A stretch of 64,000 bases of DNA. Origin: Sindora glabra. Its lineage: Eukaryota; Streptophyta; Magnoliopsida; Fabales; Fabaceae. Positions 36,630 to 48,621 of the stretch are shown one piece after another. The position numbers were made by a program, and so were the translations under genes. Each line of letters starts with the position of its first letter. The stretch's first letter is position 1. The stretch covers positions 12,746,316 to 12,810,315 of the forward strand of contig CM035232.1 in NCBI GenBank assembly GCA_020226215.1, read 5' to 3'. Below the pieces are notes generated by a model. It was given only the letters and a program-made list of their open reading frames with translations, was not told where the DNA came from and did not search any database.

Positions 36630-37961
36630 CTAGTATGGAGACCATTTCTCAAATTTCTTCGATTTTCTTTCTGTTGGTAATATAACCTTCCACACCAAGT
36701 CACCAACATTAAAAATTTTTGATTTAATTTTCGATTTAACTTTCTTGTCATAAAATCGAGAAATTCTTTCTTTTTGTCGAATAATATTTTCCAGAGCCAA
36801 TAATCTTTCATCATCTAAATCATTTAACTCATCAAACATTAGATTCCAATAATGTTCAACCGGTAATTCATTCTGTTTTTGTAATTTAATAGATTGCAAA
36901 TTAATTTTTATAGGCAAAACAACATCATGGCCATATACTAGCCTATAAAGGGTTATTCCGGTGGCCTCTTTAAGAGAATTTCTATATGCCAATAAAATTT
37001 GGCAAAGTGTTTCATGCCAATTCTTGGACTTCTGCCTAATATGCTTTTTAATTAAAGCAATAATTATTTTGTTGGCCTTCTCAACTTGACCATTAGCTTG
37101 TGCATAATATGGAGTCGAATTAATCAATTTTATATTTCTCAATTCGGCATATTGAATTACTTTCTTCCCAGTAAAAACTGTACCCTGATCAGTTGTCAAA
37201 GTTTCAGGTATACTAAATGGAAACACCATATGTTCTTCAATAAAATCAATTATATCCCTTTGATCAACATCCTTCAAAGGAATGGCTTCGACCCATTTTG
37301 TAAAATAATTGATTGCTACTAAAATATACTTATGGCCTTTTGAAGATGTCGGATGAACCTGGCCAATTAAATCTAAAGCCCATCCTCTAAATGGCCATGA
37401 TTTTATAATCGAATGCAAATCACTTGCTAGCACACGTTGAATATTTCCATGTTTCTGGCATTGTTCACATGATCTTGCATATTCATGATAATCTTTTATC
37501 ATTGAAGGCCAATAAACTCTCTGTCTTTTCAACACCCATTTCATCTTTTCACCAGCTAGGTGTGCACCATAGATCCTTTCATGGACTTTAGCTAAAGCTA
37601 TGAAAGCGTCGGTTTCCCCCAAACACCTTAGTAGATTTCCATCTATGAATTTCTTATAAAGTTTGTCACCGAGGGTCACATAGTACAAAGCTTTATACTT
37701 CATCTTTCGATCTGTATTCGAATTAGGGTTCTGTAAATATTTGATAATTGGTTTCCTCCAATCATCATCTGAAAGCAAATTTATGTTAAATATTTCGAGC
37801 TCTTTTACAGCATATTTGTTTCTTATTTTGATTAGCTTATCCAAAGTTTCATTTGAAACTTTATAATCTAATGCTATTTGTGCTAACTCATTAGCCTCAC
37901 AATTTTGCAATCTTGGAATATGTTCAATGGTGAATTCATCAAATTCTTGCAGTAGTTCCAT
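36630..37961 (-). pseudogene. Integrase region of Tat pol
   Basis: The longest intact stretch of pol, 443 codons without a stop. It has an N-terminal zinc-binding region (VHERIYGAH with later CEQCQKHG), then the catalytic core with Asp in WALDLIG, Asp in LTTDQGTVF and Glu in GQVEKAN. The last two are 35 residues apart, as in the DD35E rule. A C-terminal region with FNVGDLVWK follows. In the living family this enzyme joins retrotransposon cDNA to host DNA. The frame belongs to a polyprotein broken upstream, so it has no start of its own. Confidence 0.92.
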
Positions 37962-38009
37962 AACTCGAGTAAAATATTTTAGTAAATTTTCACTTATAAA
38001 TTTGTATTC

Positions 38010-38357
38010 TCAAGTTATTTGTTTAACTACCAATTGAGAATCACCATGAATAATTACATTTCTTGCTCGAAATAACCTTAAAGTTTCAAGCCTAACAAGA
38101 AGAGCTTCATATTTTGCTTCATTATTCGAACAAGGCATTTTTATTTCAAACATTAATTTTGTAGGATAACCTTCAGGGGAAATAATCAAAATTCCAATTC
38201 CTGTTCCATTTTGATGCCTAGAACCATCGAAATATAATTTCCAAGGTTTTAATCCCACATAATTTTCATCAATTTCATTAATCCCTTCTGAAAAGTGATT
38301 AACCAGGAAATCGGCAACCACTTGGCCTTTCATGGATTTTAAGGGCATATATTTCAA
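38010..38357 (-). pseudogene. RNase H region of Tat pol
   Basis: Shows the RNase H acidic motifs WKLYFDGS, CSNNEAKYEALL and IHGDSQLVV. It directly follows the RT connection region and precedes the integrase frame. A stop between this frame and integrase (ends at KQIT, 38010) breaks the polyprotein. Confidence 0.88.
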
Positions 38358-38380
38358 AGAATATTAGTCAATGCTAAATC

Positions 38381-39924
38381 TTATTTACCAACTCTGCTAT
38401 GAAGTATAGGTTTACATAACATGTGCTTTATTATATCAAAATGAGAAATTACAATCACATCAAAAGGTTTGATGTAATGTTTTAGCTTAGTACATGAGAA
38501 ATACAAGCAAAGATATAATTGCTCAATAGCACAATACTTACTTTCAGCATCATTCAATACCCTACTTAGATAATAAATAGCTCTTTCAATGTTATTTTCA
38601 TCTTCTTGAGCTAAGATACTACCTATAATATATTTAGAAGCAGAAATATATAACTTTAAAGGTCTTCCTTTTTCAGGAGAGGTCATGATAGGAGGATTCA
38701 TCAAATAATGTTTAATATCTTCGAATGCTTTTTTATGTATATCTTCCCATCAAAATTCTTCTTCCTTTTTCAATTTTAACAAAGGTGAGAAGGTTTTTGT
38801 TCTGCCAAATAGGTTCGAAATAAACCTCCTTAAGAAGTTAATCTTGCCCAGCAAAGATTGCAATTGTTTTTTGTTTGAAGGTGATAAAGTTTCCAAAATA
38901 GCTTTCGCTTTATTTTGATCAACTTCAATCCATTTTTTCTATATTAAAAATCCAAGAAATTTTCTTGTGGAAACATCAAAAGCACATTTAATTAGATTCA
39001 TTTTTAGACCATGTTTTCTCAAAAACTTACCTTAAATGGTATATATGATCATTTTTCATTTTCGACTTGATAACAATATCATTTATATAAACTTGCATAA
39101 GTTTTCCAATCAAGTCATGAAAAATTGTATTTATAGCCCGCTGATATGTTGCACTAGCATTCTTGAGGTCGAAAGGCATCACTACCTATTCATAAGTGCT
39201 AATTGCACTAGGACATCGAAAAACAGTTTTTGATATGTCTTCTTTGGCAATGAATATCTGGTTGTAACCAGAATATCCATCCAATAAACTTAACATTTCA
39301 TTTCTGGCTGCTGAATCAATCAACATATCAGCAACTGGCATAGGATATTCATCTCTTAGAGTTACTGAATTTAAAATTTGAAAATATACACAAACCCTTA
39401 GAGTTCCATTCTTTTTAATTACATGGACTATATTAGAAATCCAGTCAGTGTACCTTGGTTGTTCAGATAAACTTTGCCCTCAGTAGTCTTTCGATTTCTT
39501 CTTTAATCTTCGAAAAAATTTCTGGGACAAACTGCCTTGGTGGTTGCTTTACTAGCTTCTTTTCAGGATAAATTGGCAATCTATGCTCCACTAAGCTTCG
39601 ATTCAACCTAAGCATCTCATCATAGTCCCAAGCAAAGCAGTCTTTGAACTTTTTCAACAACTCAATTATCCCTTCCTTTAAGGCTTGATCGATATATTTA
39701 CTGATATAGGTAGGTCTTAGCTTTGTTCCATCACCAAGATCTACTTCTTCAAAAGGATCTTGAGCTTCCATCTTCTTTATTCCATGAGATAAAGACGTCT
39801 CAAACCCGAGTGGTGAATCATAAAAAATACAGTCAAGCCTTTCAACACTTTTTTCTTGAACGTCAACCTTCTCAGATTGATTTTGAATAACATCTTTCGA
39901 ACTTTCTTTAACTTCATAAATCAA
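38381..39924 (-). pseudogene. Reverse transcriptase region of Tat pol
   Basis: Starts with the typical lead-in FAWDYDEM...VEHRLPI, runs through the fingers and palm, and ends with the tether frame containing YYLSRVLNDAE (38381-38704). Stops interrupt 38705-39463. The catalytic YxDD box reads YIND on the minus strand near 39070-39085, so one of the two metal-binding aspartates is replaced. The enzyme cannot be active. Confidence 0.88.
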
Positions 39925-39956
39925 TTCTTCTTTTTGTTCAAAAGATTATGAAACTA

Positions 39957-40165
39957 AATCGGCCTTTATGGCTGTTTTAAACTTTTGTTCGGCCATGTAG
40001 GCCGAAATTCGAGCTAAATAGTTCGAAATATTAACTTCATCATGAGATTCTAAAATTGAATCGGCCCTTATGGCGATTTCAAACTTTTATTTAGCCACGT
40101 AGGCTGAAATTCGAGATAAATAACTCGAAATATTCATATTAACTTCAATTCTTTGAAGGCCATTT
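39957..40165 (-). repeat. 102-bp tandem duplication in the gag-pol linker
   Basis: Two diverged units start at 39957 and 40059 (aatcggcctttatggc and aatcggcccttatggc), each ending with a cgaaatatt block. The period of 102 is a multiple of three, so it was an in-frame duplication of 34 codons in the polyprotein. Confidence 0.8.
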
Positions 40166-40823
40166 CAGAGTCGACCTGTGGTTCCTTATACTTTAAAATA
40201 AACCCGACTTCAAGTAGGAGATATATAGTAGCAGGAATCTTGGATCTTGTTGCCAGATGTTCTATGCTATCCATCTGGTATGGTCTAATATAGGAAAGGC
40301 ATTTCTCAAATTCCATCACATTTGTTTCAACTTGAAAAGAGGAATTTTCAGCTTCCACTATTTCTAGATTTCCCTCTATATCCCATATAAACATCTTCTG
40401 ATGCAAGGTCGAAGGTACTGCCCCTGCACCATGAATCCATTCTTTACCCAGAAGCAGATTGTAGTTGGCTTTTTAAGAAACAATAATGAAGATAATAGGT
40501 CAAATCACTGACCCAACTTGAACATTCAAAGCTAGCAATCCTTCTGACTTCGAAGTCTTACCATTGAAATTAGTAATTACCATGTTCTGGGGAAGTATAT
40601 CTTCCTGTACTTTGTTCAGTTTTTTCATCATTGCCTTTGGTTTCAAATTAATTGCAACACCACCACTAACCAATACTTTATGAATAACTTTACCATCAGC
40701 CTCAACCTTGATGAAGAGAGGCTTTAAATGATTTTTCATCTTCTCTGTTAGCCTGTCGAATATTGCAGAATTTTCTTTAGGAAGAATTCGAGTTGTATAA
40801 GTAACTAATGTAGGTTCCTTCAT
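40134..40823 (-). pseudogene. Protease region of Tat pol
   Basis: Retropepsin-like domain with VLVSGGVAINLKP where family members have LVDGG followed by A-[IV]-N-L. The catalytic Asp position reads Ser. Frames 40500-40823 and 40134-40406 are separated by a stop. In living relatives this enzyme processes the Gag-Pol polyprotein. Confidence 0.78.
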
Positions 40824-41395
40824 AACCTCGCTTCCTTCAAAGTCTTCTTCATTAAGATCTTTATTTTAACCTTGATTATACTCCTTCACATATTCAGTTG
40901 GTAGGATAGAAACCACACCGCAAATATCTTTCAGATCATCAGTAAATCCGGATTTGAAAAAGCTTGTAATCATATTATCTTCATTTTCAAGTACGATCTA
41001 CTTCTGCTTCATGCCCTACAGAATAGAATTCCTTTGCAGAATATAATGGTAAGATCTTTTGTTCTAAGTTCCTTGCTCCATAGTTTGTACATTTTCATGA
41101 GTAGCTTTTTTAAATCTCTGTGCCCTTTGCCACCGAGTCTTGGTCACAGGGGGATTTCCATAAAAATGGCATTTTGAAAGGCTAGGAACGTGTTCTGGAA
41201 ACTTAGGTCTCCAATATTGATACACCTTTCATATTTTAGCCCCTTACCAATTCTCAGTCTTATTCATTCCCCTTATCCACTTATTTGGGGTACATTCAAA
41301 GGGGGCACAAAACTCTTGCCCTTGACAGGCATAGTCTTGAATTACAGCTTTGAGCTAAAAGCTAAATCTTTATTCAACTTGTAAACTGCTTCATA

Positions 41396-43683
41396 CTACT
41401 TCTTGAACTCAGATTCTTCGAACGCCTTTGTGGCAGACTTATCAAAAACTGCGTTGCATCTTAGGCAAAGAGTTACTTCATTGTCAGAATCTTTTTTCCT
41501 CATCAAATATTCCAACAGAAATTCTTCGATTTTGGGATAAATGTCCTTCACTTCTTTTTCATATTCTTCTATAGCAAATTCAACATTATCTTGAATATCC
41601 TCAATATGGACATTCACCATGTTGATTTCAAGAGGTTCAACATGATTGACTGAGACCTTTAAAGGATCAAAGTTAACTTTCATAGCAGGTTTTGATTTTT
41701 CTTCGAATTTCAATCTGCCTTCTTTTATTGCTTTTTGAATCATATCCTTGAAACGCACACAATGGTTAGTCCAGTGGCCAAAACATGATGATATTTACAA
41801 TATTTTCGACCCTTTTTCTGTTATGGAGTTGAAAATTTATGATCATCAAACAATATTATCTGCTTATCTTTAAGTAAAATATCAAATATTTGATCTGCTT
41901 TAGTAATATCGAAGCTATAATCTTGCTTTCTCAAAAATTTCAAATTGTCTTTGGACTCGTATGATTTTAAAGAAGTACATATATAAGGAGGTCCATGCTT
42001 TAATTCAACAATATTTATTTCATTATTGATTTCGACATCAACATCATTATCTTCCTTATTAACATTTTCAATTTCCTAATCAAATACATCTACATAAGCA
42101 ATCTTGTCTCTTCAGATCGGTCTCTCAACTCTCTAGTATTTATCTTTTTCGAACTTAAGCTATTCGATTTGCCTTACTTTATTTAGAGGCCATATCTCTA
42201 AGTTGTTGATTAATCAACTTCTTTTGAATAGAATAATCAAATCCACTTGCAGCCATTTGAACTAACTCATGTTTTGGCACTTGAGTAAAGCATCTAACCT
42301 TCATCTGCCTGAATCTATTCAAATAATCATCAATAGATTCATTTTGCATTCTTTTAATATTTAATAAGTCTATTAAGCTTACCTTGGTTTCACCCCTAAA
42401 GAATTGTTCATGAAAACTCCTTTCTAACTAATTCTAAGTATGAATCGAATTGGGTGATAAAGTAGTAAACTAAGTAAAAGCATCCTTAGTTAATGAACAT
42501 GGAAAATATTTCATTTTTAGATTTTCATTATTAACAAGATCACCACATTCAATTTGATATCGAGCAATATGCTCAACTATGGATTCTCCATTTTCACCAA
42601 CAAACTTGCTAAACTTAGGGATTTTCCAACCCCTAGGCATTTTAGTTTGTAAAACGATCTCAAGAAAGGCTAAAACAAAATATAGGTTATTTGCATATCC
42701 AACATTAAAATCATGTTGATTTAGCACTTGTTCCACAACATTAACTATGTTTTGATGCCCCCTACAATATTATGCCTAACTTGATTCAGAATATTATCAA
42801 GGTTTTGGTTCCTATTTACTAGGACCACATTATTATTAGGGACATTAGGATCTGCTGCTAAGTTTCGATTTTGAACTGGGTTTACATGTACTATATTCCC
42901 GTGTCTAAGATTAGCAGGAGGTTCTTGTATCATATTATTATGTGTAACATTTGCAGGTGTCACATCAGCTTACCTTGCGTTTGCAAATGCTACATTTGCA
43001 GGCCTTGCATTTGCCACTTGATTGATAATAGGGTCGACTGGTGCACCGAGAACATCGACTATTCGACCCATTTGCCTCGCCAACAATAAATAATTAGTAT
43101 TGGTTGACTTAATCATGGGATTAATGACACTTGTCAATTGGTGAGACAACATATTTATCATCTCATGGTTAGTCTCATCCATTTGTTGACATATGGAATG
43201 AAGTGTGGCACTTACAAAGGATGTCGAAGGAATAGGCTCTCTAAACATACTTTGTTGTCCAGTCGACATGTTCTCTAATATGCTAAATTATGACTTATCA
43301 TTCTTGTTTATATTCAGATTTAAATGTCCCAAAGGCCCTATCGTAGAAATCATCGAAACGATCGAATTTGGAATTGCCATCGAAGCAGTTCCTATGGTTT
43401 GTGTGACCGTTCTGGGAATAAATCCCTGAGGTAATCCGTATAAAGGATTATGAACATCTATATTTAAATTTTTGAGATTCTCCTTTGGATCCACTGAGAT
43501 TTGACCGATCTGAGATGTCACAAGATGGTCTTGTGGAACTTCCATAACTATTGGTCTAGACATAGAAGGATTAGGAACATTACTTTGATTTGAGTTAGAA
43601 TCATTACTTCCATTAGTTCCTTCATTATTTTTGGCATTCAAATTATTACCAGAACCTCATCTATTTACATCACTGTTAGCCAT
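41396..43683 (-). pseudogene. Gag region of the Tat element
   Basis: Likely start ATG at 43683 on the minus strand (MANSDVNR), followed at once by an in-frame TGA. A long Asn/Ser/Pro-rich N-terminal region comes first, then the Retrotrans_gag core near 42750-42170. That core has KIPKFSKFVGENGESIVEH and, after stops, LNRFRQMK and LVQMAASGFDYSIQ. The C-terminal acidic region is 41396-41758. Frame is broken several times. In intact elements this forms the virus-like particle coat. Confidence 0.85.
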
Positions 43684-43739
43684 GTTTAAATTTCATCCAC
43701 TATGCAAAATCATGCAATGACACTACTATCTCTAAACCA

Positions 43740-43757
43740 GTCCCACCAGGCGTGCCA
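43740..43757 (-). other. Primer-binding site
   Basis: On the minus strand TGGCACGCCTGGTGGGAC lies three bases downstream of the 5' LTR. It would pair with a tRNA 3' end ending in CCA. I think a tRNA-Arg-type primer, as reported for Ogre elements, is likely, but I cannot check the tRNA. Confidence 0.78.
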
Positions 43758-43760
43758 ATT

Positions 43761-44574
43761 TGTTTATGGTGAATTTTCGATCCGATATGAAATAAAAAAT
43801 ACACTTAATTCAAAGAACAATCTGGGACTTAAATCATATCTTCAAAGGGATCTTAGTTGGATAAGTTTATGTGTTAATCAAATTAAGAACGAACAGTAAA
43901 AAGAATATAAAGACAAAAGCAGATAAATGCAAGAAATAAATAAACTTGAAAATAAATTAGAACTGAAATAGAAAATGGTGGAATTACATACTTAGTGTTC
44001 TCTGTTTGCCAATTGCCGTGACAGTAGGCGTGTGTTAGGCGTGTAAGAGATTTGTGAGCAAATGAAAATCCAACCCCCTATATTATTCAGAAGTCTTATT
44101 TATATATTCCTAATGCTAATGGCTAATTCCTAAGAATATGATACGTGTACATTACATAAAACTGCTAAAAACTACTGAAAATTGCTTCTAATAACTGTCA
44201 TCAATTTTCAAAATCAAATGGAAAAACTACCAGATTTCAATATCTTCAACAATCTTCATTCAACTTTCGAAATTAAGGCATTCCCTAATTTTTGAAATCA
44301 AATCGAAACCATTCCAACAATCGAACTTCGATCTACTCTTTTCAAATTGAAATTGAAATATACATCTTTTTCGAAATCATATCGATTACCACAAATAACC
44401 CTTTTCAAGATTTTTTTGAATTATTCGATTTATCTATTATACAATTCGAATCGTCATACTCAGATTGCTTTTTTGAACTAAATTCGAAATGTTAACTCCG
44501 ATCTCAACTCTTCAAAATCTCCTAATTTTTGAATAAAAATAGAAAATACACTTAGCAAAATTTTAACACTAACA
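43761..44574 (-). repeat. 5' LTR of the Tat element
   Basis: 814 bp, partner of 28902-29697. In element orientation it begins TGTTAGTGTTAAAATTTTG and ends CCATAAACA. Bounded outside by the AATAT duplication. Confidence 0.92.
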
Positions 44575-44579
44575 AATAT

Positions 44580-45225
44580 ACAACAGTACACTAGAATATT
44601 TATGTTACTTATAATTTTTTTTTTGGAAAAAAATAATAATAGATATCCACTAATCCTTATGAAATTTGCTTTACGATCTCTCTTAAGAACCCTCGTCAAA
44701 ACACAAAGAGAAAGGATTTTCCCTTGTTAATACATTCATCTAGTGATAAATTGAAGCAATACGAATTCGGGAAAAAAAAATGAAAAATGTGGAAGGACCC
44801 ATTATGATTTTATATTGTTCTCACTACTTCAAACACTTGAAATTAAGGCATTGTATTATATAAAACTTTGGAATTAATTCTATTATTTACTCACTTATCC
44901 ATTTTTTCCCACAGATTTCGTAAACAAGTATCATAATTTTATATTGAATATTAATTTATCACATCATTTCTTTACATATAATTTTTAGATATATTATTAA
45001 TAAAAATTAATTTAAATATATAATAATTTAATTAAATAAATTAATATATTTTCCAAATGAAAAAGGAAGTTCTAGAATAAATCATCTCTACTACTTTATA
45101 CAATTTCTGCCTCAAAATTACAACTAACACAACCAAAACAAGAATAACAAAACATAGATAAAATAACAACCGCTAGAACAAGACTTCATTGGGAAACACC
45201 TAACCACTTAGAAAAGTTTTCAAAT
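44580..45225. other. Intergenic AT-rich DNA
   Basis: No gene or defined repeat recognised. Confidence 0.5.
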
Positions 45226-45960
45226 TCTATGTAATCTTTTTTCATTTTAACCATTCAACTTATATCTTATGTAGGACATGTCTATTAATTTTTCCATCAC
45301 TTCATAATATTAATCCCAAATATTTAAATTTAAACATTTGCAATATGATATGCTTTCAAATTATTACCTCCAAATTATTTCTATCTTACTTCTTGTTAAA
45401 TTTGTAATTTATGTATTTTGTCTTACTCCTACTTAAGCAAAAATCCTTTGATTCCATTACTTGTCTCCAAAGTTCAAATTTATAGTTAACATTTTTTTTT
45501 TAATTTTTCAACCAGAACTATATTATTCGCAAATAGCATACATTTAAAAATAGTTTCTCATATGTTCTTGGTAAGAATATCCAAGACCTTATTTGTTTAA
45601 TCTAATTCTGAATGTTCTTACCAAGAACATATAAAAGATTACCCCTAAATGCATACTATTTGTAGATGATGTAATTCTGATTAAGGAATCAAAGAAAGAG
45701 ATTAACTATAAACTTGAAGTTTGGAGATAGGCATTGAAATCATAGAGCTTTTGCTTGAATAGGAGCAAGATAAAATACATACATTACAAATTTAATAAAA
45801 AATAAGATAAAAATAATTTGGAAGTAAAAATTAGAAAGCATGTTATACCACAAGTATCTAAATTTAAGTATCTAAGATCAATAATACAAAGTGATGAGAA
45901 AATTAATGGAAATATCACACACGGGATATAAGTTGGATAGTTAAAACAGAGAAAGGCATC
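45226..45960. repeat. Large inverted repeat made of LINE sequence
   Basis: The left arm (about 45226-45580) is the diverged reverse complement of the right arm (about 45611-45960). Paired landmarks: ttcttggtaagaa with ttcttaccaagaa at the centre, then tacttaagcaaaaat with cttttgcttgaata, and atacataaattacaaattt-like blocks on both. The loop is about 30 bases. The right arm continues as LINE reverse transcriptase. Confidence 0.75.
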
Positions 45961-46550
45961 AACGATTATTTGTAATCGTAAAGTACTTAATAAGTTTAAA
46001 GGAAAATTTTATCGAACTGCTATACAACTAATTATACTTTATGATTGTAAATATTGAACCTTGAAGGAACAACAAGAGCAAAAAATTATGATAATAAAAA
46101 TGAGAATATTAAGATGAATCTGTGATCATACAAGAAAGGATAAGATACAGAATAAATGTATACGAGAGAATGTTGATATAATACCTATTAAGGAGAGGAT
46201 GATAGAAAATCAGTTAAGGTAATTTGGATAAAATATAAAATGAATACATGCAAGGAAATAATGACATGGCACTTATTAAAGAAAGAATAATAGAAAATCA
46301 GTTAAAGTGATTTGGACATGTACAAAGAAAACTACTAGAAGCATCAGTGGAAGACTCAATCACATAATTTTTAACCCTATGAAAAAATATAGATAAAGGT
46401 TAAAAAGGACACTGGGAAAAATTGTAAAAAGAGACCTTTTAGTTGATGACATTTTTAAAAATCTGATTTTACATAGAACCTAATGTTGTACAATCCATGT
46501 AACCGATTTCACTTATTGGAACAAAGCTTTATTGTTATAGTTGTTGTATG
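45640..46550 (+). pseudogene. LINE (L1-type) reverse transcriptase fragment
   Basis: A heavily mutated 3' part of a plant LINE ORF2. It begins at the RT active-site box FVDDVIL. Then come KLEVWR and SKIKYI, PQVSKFKYLRSIIQSD, KGKFYRTAIQLIILY, RKDKIQNKCIRE and a degraded FG-HV-R tail. Stops and frameshifts throughout. It encoded the copying enzyme of a non-LTR retrotransposon. No poly(A) tail or target duplication could be fixed. Confidence 0.82.
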
Positions 46551-47199
46551 GTCACTGTCAAATATCATAGTATGGTACCATGCCTTCCCACCAGAAGCCT
46601 TCTCCTGCAATGGAAAGTGGAAAACAAAAACAGAACTCAATTAGAACTAGTAGCAGGATTAAGGTGTTAAAAACATAAGCAGCAACAGCAAACTCGAGAG
46701 TCGTGACAAATACAAGGAATAACATTCCTACACAAACTATCTTCCACTTTTAAACCATATGAATGTGATACCGCATGGAGCAATAGCAGTCACCACTCAC
46801 CACATTGACATACTCCATGCATATTTAACACCCTAAAATCAGGTCTAAATATTTTAGTTGTGCTATGAATTTGATCGCATATATTTTATACTTTTTTAGT
46901 TAACACAGCATGACATAGACAAAACAAAACAGATGATTAGAAATTATTAACAGGGAATATCTTGCTTAGAGCTCCTAATATCTTGCTCGTAATATATACA
47001 AACACTCACCAATGCATTCTAAATGAGCTTCTAATACCTGACACTATCTGCCTTATAAATCTGACGTGATAGCTCATAACAGGTCAAATGCAAAACCAAT
47101 TCACATTACAAGGTAAAAATGTATTTTGATTATTACTAATTAAACCCAATTTTCTGTTCGCACACTGAAGCAGTAATCAGTTAGTCAATAATAGTTGAG
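46551..47199. other. Intergenic DNA
   Basis: No gene recognised. Somewhat less AT-rich around 46570-46830, without a coding frame. Confidence 0.45.
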
Positions 47200-48304
47200 T
47201 TCGCCTTAGGGATTGACTTCCTTTTCTTATCGAGCTTTTCTTTCTTCGCCTCTCAACGCTGAGCCTCAGCCAGAAGAGCCGTCCTCTTAGCGGTCTTGGC
47301 TTATGGATTCAGCTTCAACATCAAATTCAGATTCTTGAGAGGATTCTTCCTCATTGGTGCCCTCTTAACTTCCTTCTTAATTGGCCTCACAACGGATTGA
47401 ACCTCATCAAAGTTAATAATCCTTGCCAAATCGGAATCACCATCTTTGCTCTTGGAAGTAGATATCCCTTCTTGTTCTCCGATGGTTTATCAAATGACCC
47501 GTAGATAGAATCAAGCTTCTCAGAAGCCGATTTGGTCCAAATAACAAACCTCCTAAGATGCCCACCTGCTGCCAGCTTCAAAAGGTTCAATCTTTCCACA
47601 TTTACAATCTCAACACCAGGGATACCCCTAAAAGCCTTCGCCAACTTTGCACTTCAGTTCCGTACACAATCAGAGGACTCTTGCAAGAAATATAACGGCG
47701 ATTTCTCATTTTACCCTTACCAGGTCGGATTGAGTGGCTATCCTAGGCCATCTCAGAATCGGGAAATGCACCAATCTGCTTCAGAACTTTGATCGCATCT
47801 TTGGTCTTCCCAACTCCTTCAGCGGAATCACTCACAACCAAAGGCATTTCGGGTACAGATTCAACCCGGTGGCCCCGAGCCATAACGAGAGAGGGGATCG
47901 CAGAAGAGGCAATGGCAGAAGCAACGGCATACCTCTTCTGGTTCACATTGATCTTACGGTGCCAGCGGCGCCATATCTTAGTTGGGGTGAACATGCGACC
48001 ACCACGGCACATATTGCCGAAAGCGCCCTGACCGGCACGGTGAGTCCCACCACCAGGGACACGGGATACGAGAAGCCGCACGACTGGTACCCCATGACTC
48101 TGCAGAAGTTGGGTGGCCGGCGCGCTTGCTGACGGCATAGGGCTGGCGGCTGTTCTTCGAGATGTTGAAGTGGACTAATGTGACAATGTTGGGTCGGATC
48201 AATGCTTTCATGACATCGGGAAGTGGGACGGTTGGGGCTGCGTCAGTGACCATATCGCCATCAAGAGGTTGGACGGTGACGAGAGGTCGGGCTGCGGCGG
48301 CCAT
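47200..48304 (-). pseudogene. Ribosomal protein L4 (uL4) pseudogene, probably processed
   Basis: Matches plant 60S ribosomal protein L4 from its start codon at 48304 (MAAAARPLVTVQPLDGDMVT) without introns. Recognisable blocks: NSRQPYAVSKRAGHPTSAES, VPGGGTHRAGQGAFGNMCRG, GRMFTPTKIWRRWH, EMPLVVSDSAEGV, then FRGIPGVEIVNVERLNLLKL and FVIWTKSASEKLDSIYGS. Lesions: a frameshift near 48060 (SRIP to the VPGGG frame), a TAG after DSEMA near 47743, further frameshifts near 47650 and 47440, and loss of the last 50 or so residues. GC content is clearly higher than the surroundings, as expected for a reverse-transcribed copy of a highly expressed gene. Absence of introns supports, but does not prove, a processed origin. 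Confidence 0.93.
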
Positions 48305-48621
48305 GGCTGAACGAGAGACTGAGCTAAACCGCAAAGAAGGTTTTGCTGAGGCTTCCCAACTCCAAACATGTCTCAGTTTCTCAACTGAGGCCCTCAGAGG
48401 TTGAGTTGAAAGCTCTGCGTTGGCCTGTGAAATGCTGGGTCCCTTTGCCCCAGCTTTGAATAAAATGTGTTCTGAATGTCATTGCACTGCATGATGTAAT
48501 TGGCCCGGAAAGAAAAATCTATACCCACGAGGATATTTGGGTTGTATAGTTTTTGAAACCAGATTAGATCAATGAATTAGCGACCCATCCAATAAGTTGA
48601 TCCGGTTAAAATTTTTAAATT

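Larger units (their letters stand above)
28902..44574 (-). mobile_element. Ty3/gypsy retrotransposon of Tat type, 15.7 kb
   Basis: A nearly full-structure LTR retrotransposon transcribed on the minus strand. LTRs are 28902-29697 (3' LTR) and 43761-44574 (5' LTR). The flanks AATAT at 28897-28901 and 44575-44579 are a perfect 5-bp target duplication. On the minus strand a primer-binding site with TGGCACGCCTGGTGGGAC lies four bases inside the 5' LTR, and a polypurine tract ttttggggggcatc abuts the 3' LTR. Order on the minus strand is gag, protease, RT, RNase H, integrase, then about 6 kb holding an ORF on the opposite strand. That extra antisense ORF and the large size fit the Tat/Ogre group. 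Many stops and changed catalytic residues make it non-autonomous. It landed 112 bp after the stop of POLAR-like copy 2. Confidence 0.93.

Noticed and set aside
47734..48404. Plus-strand open frames over 47.5-48.4 kb
   Set aside because: Shadows of the GC-rich RPL4 pseudogene on the minus strand.
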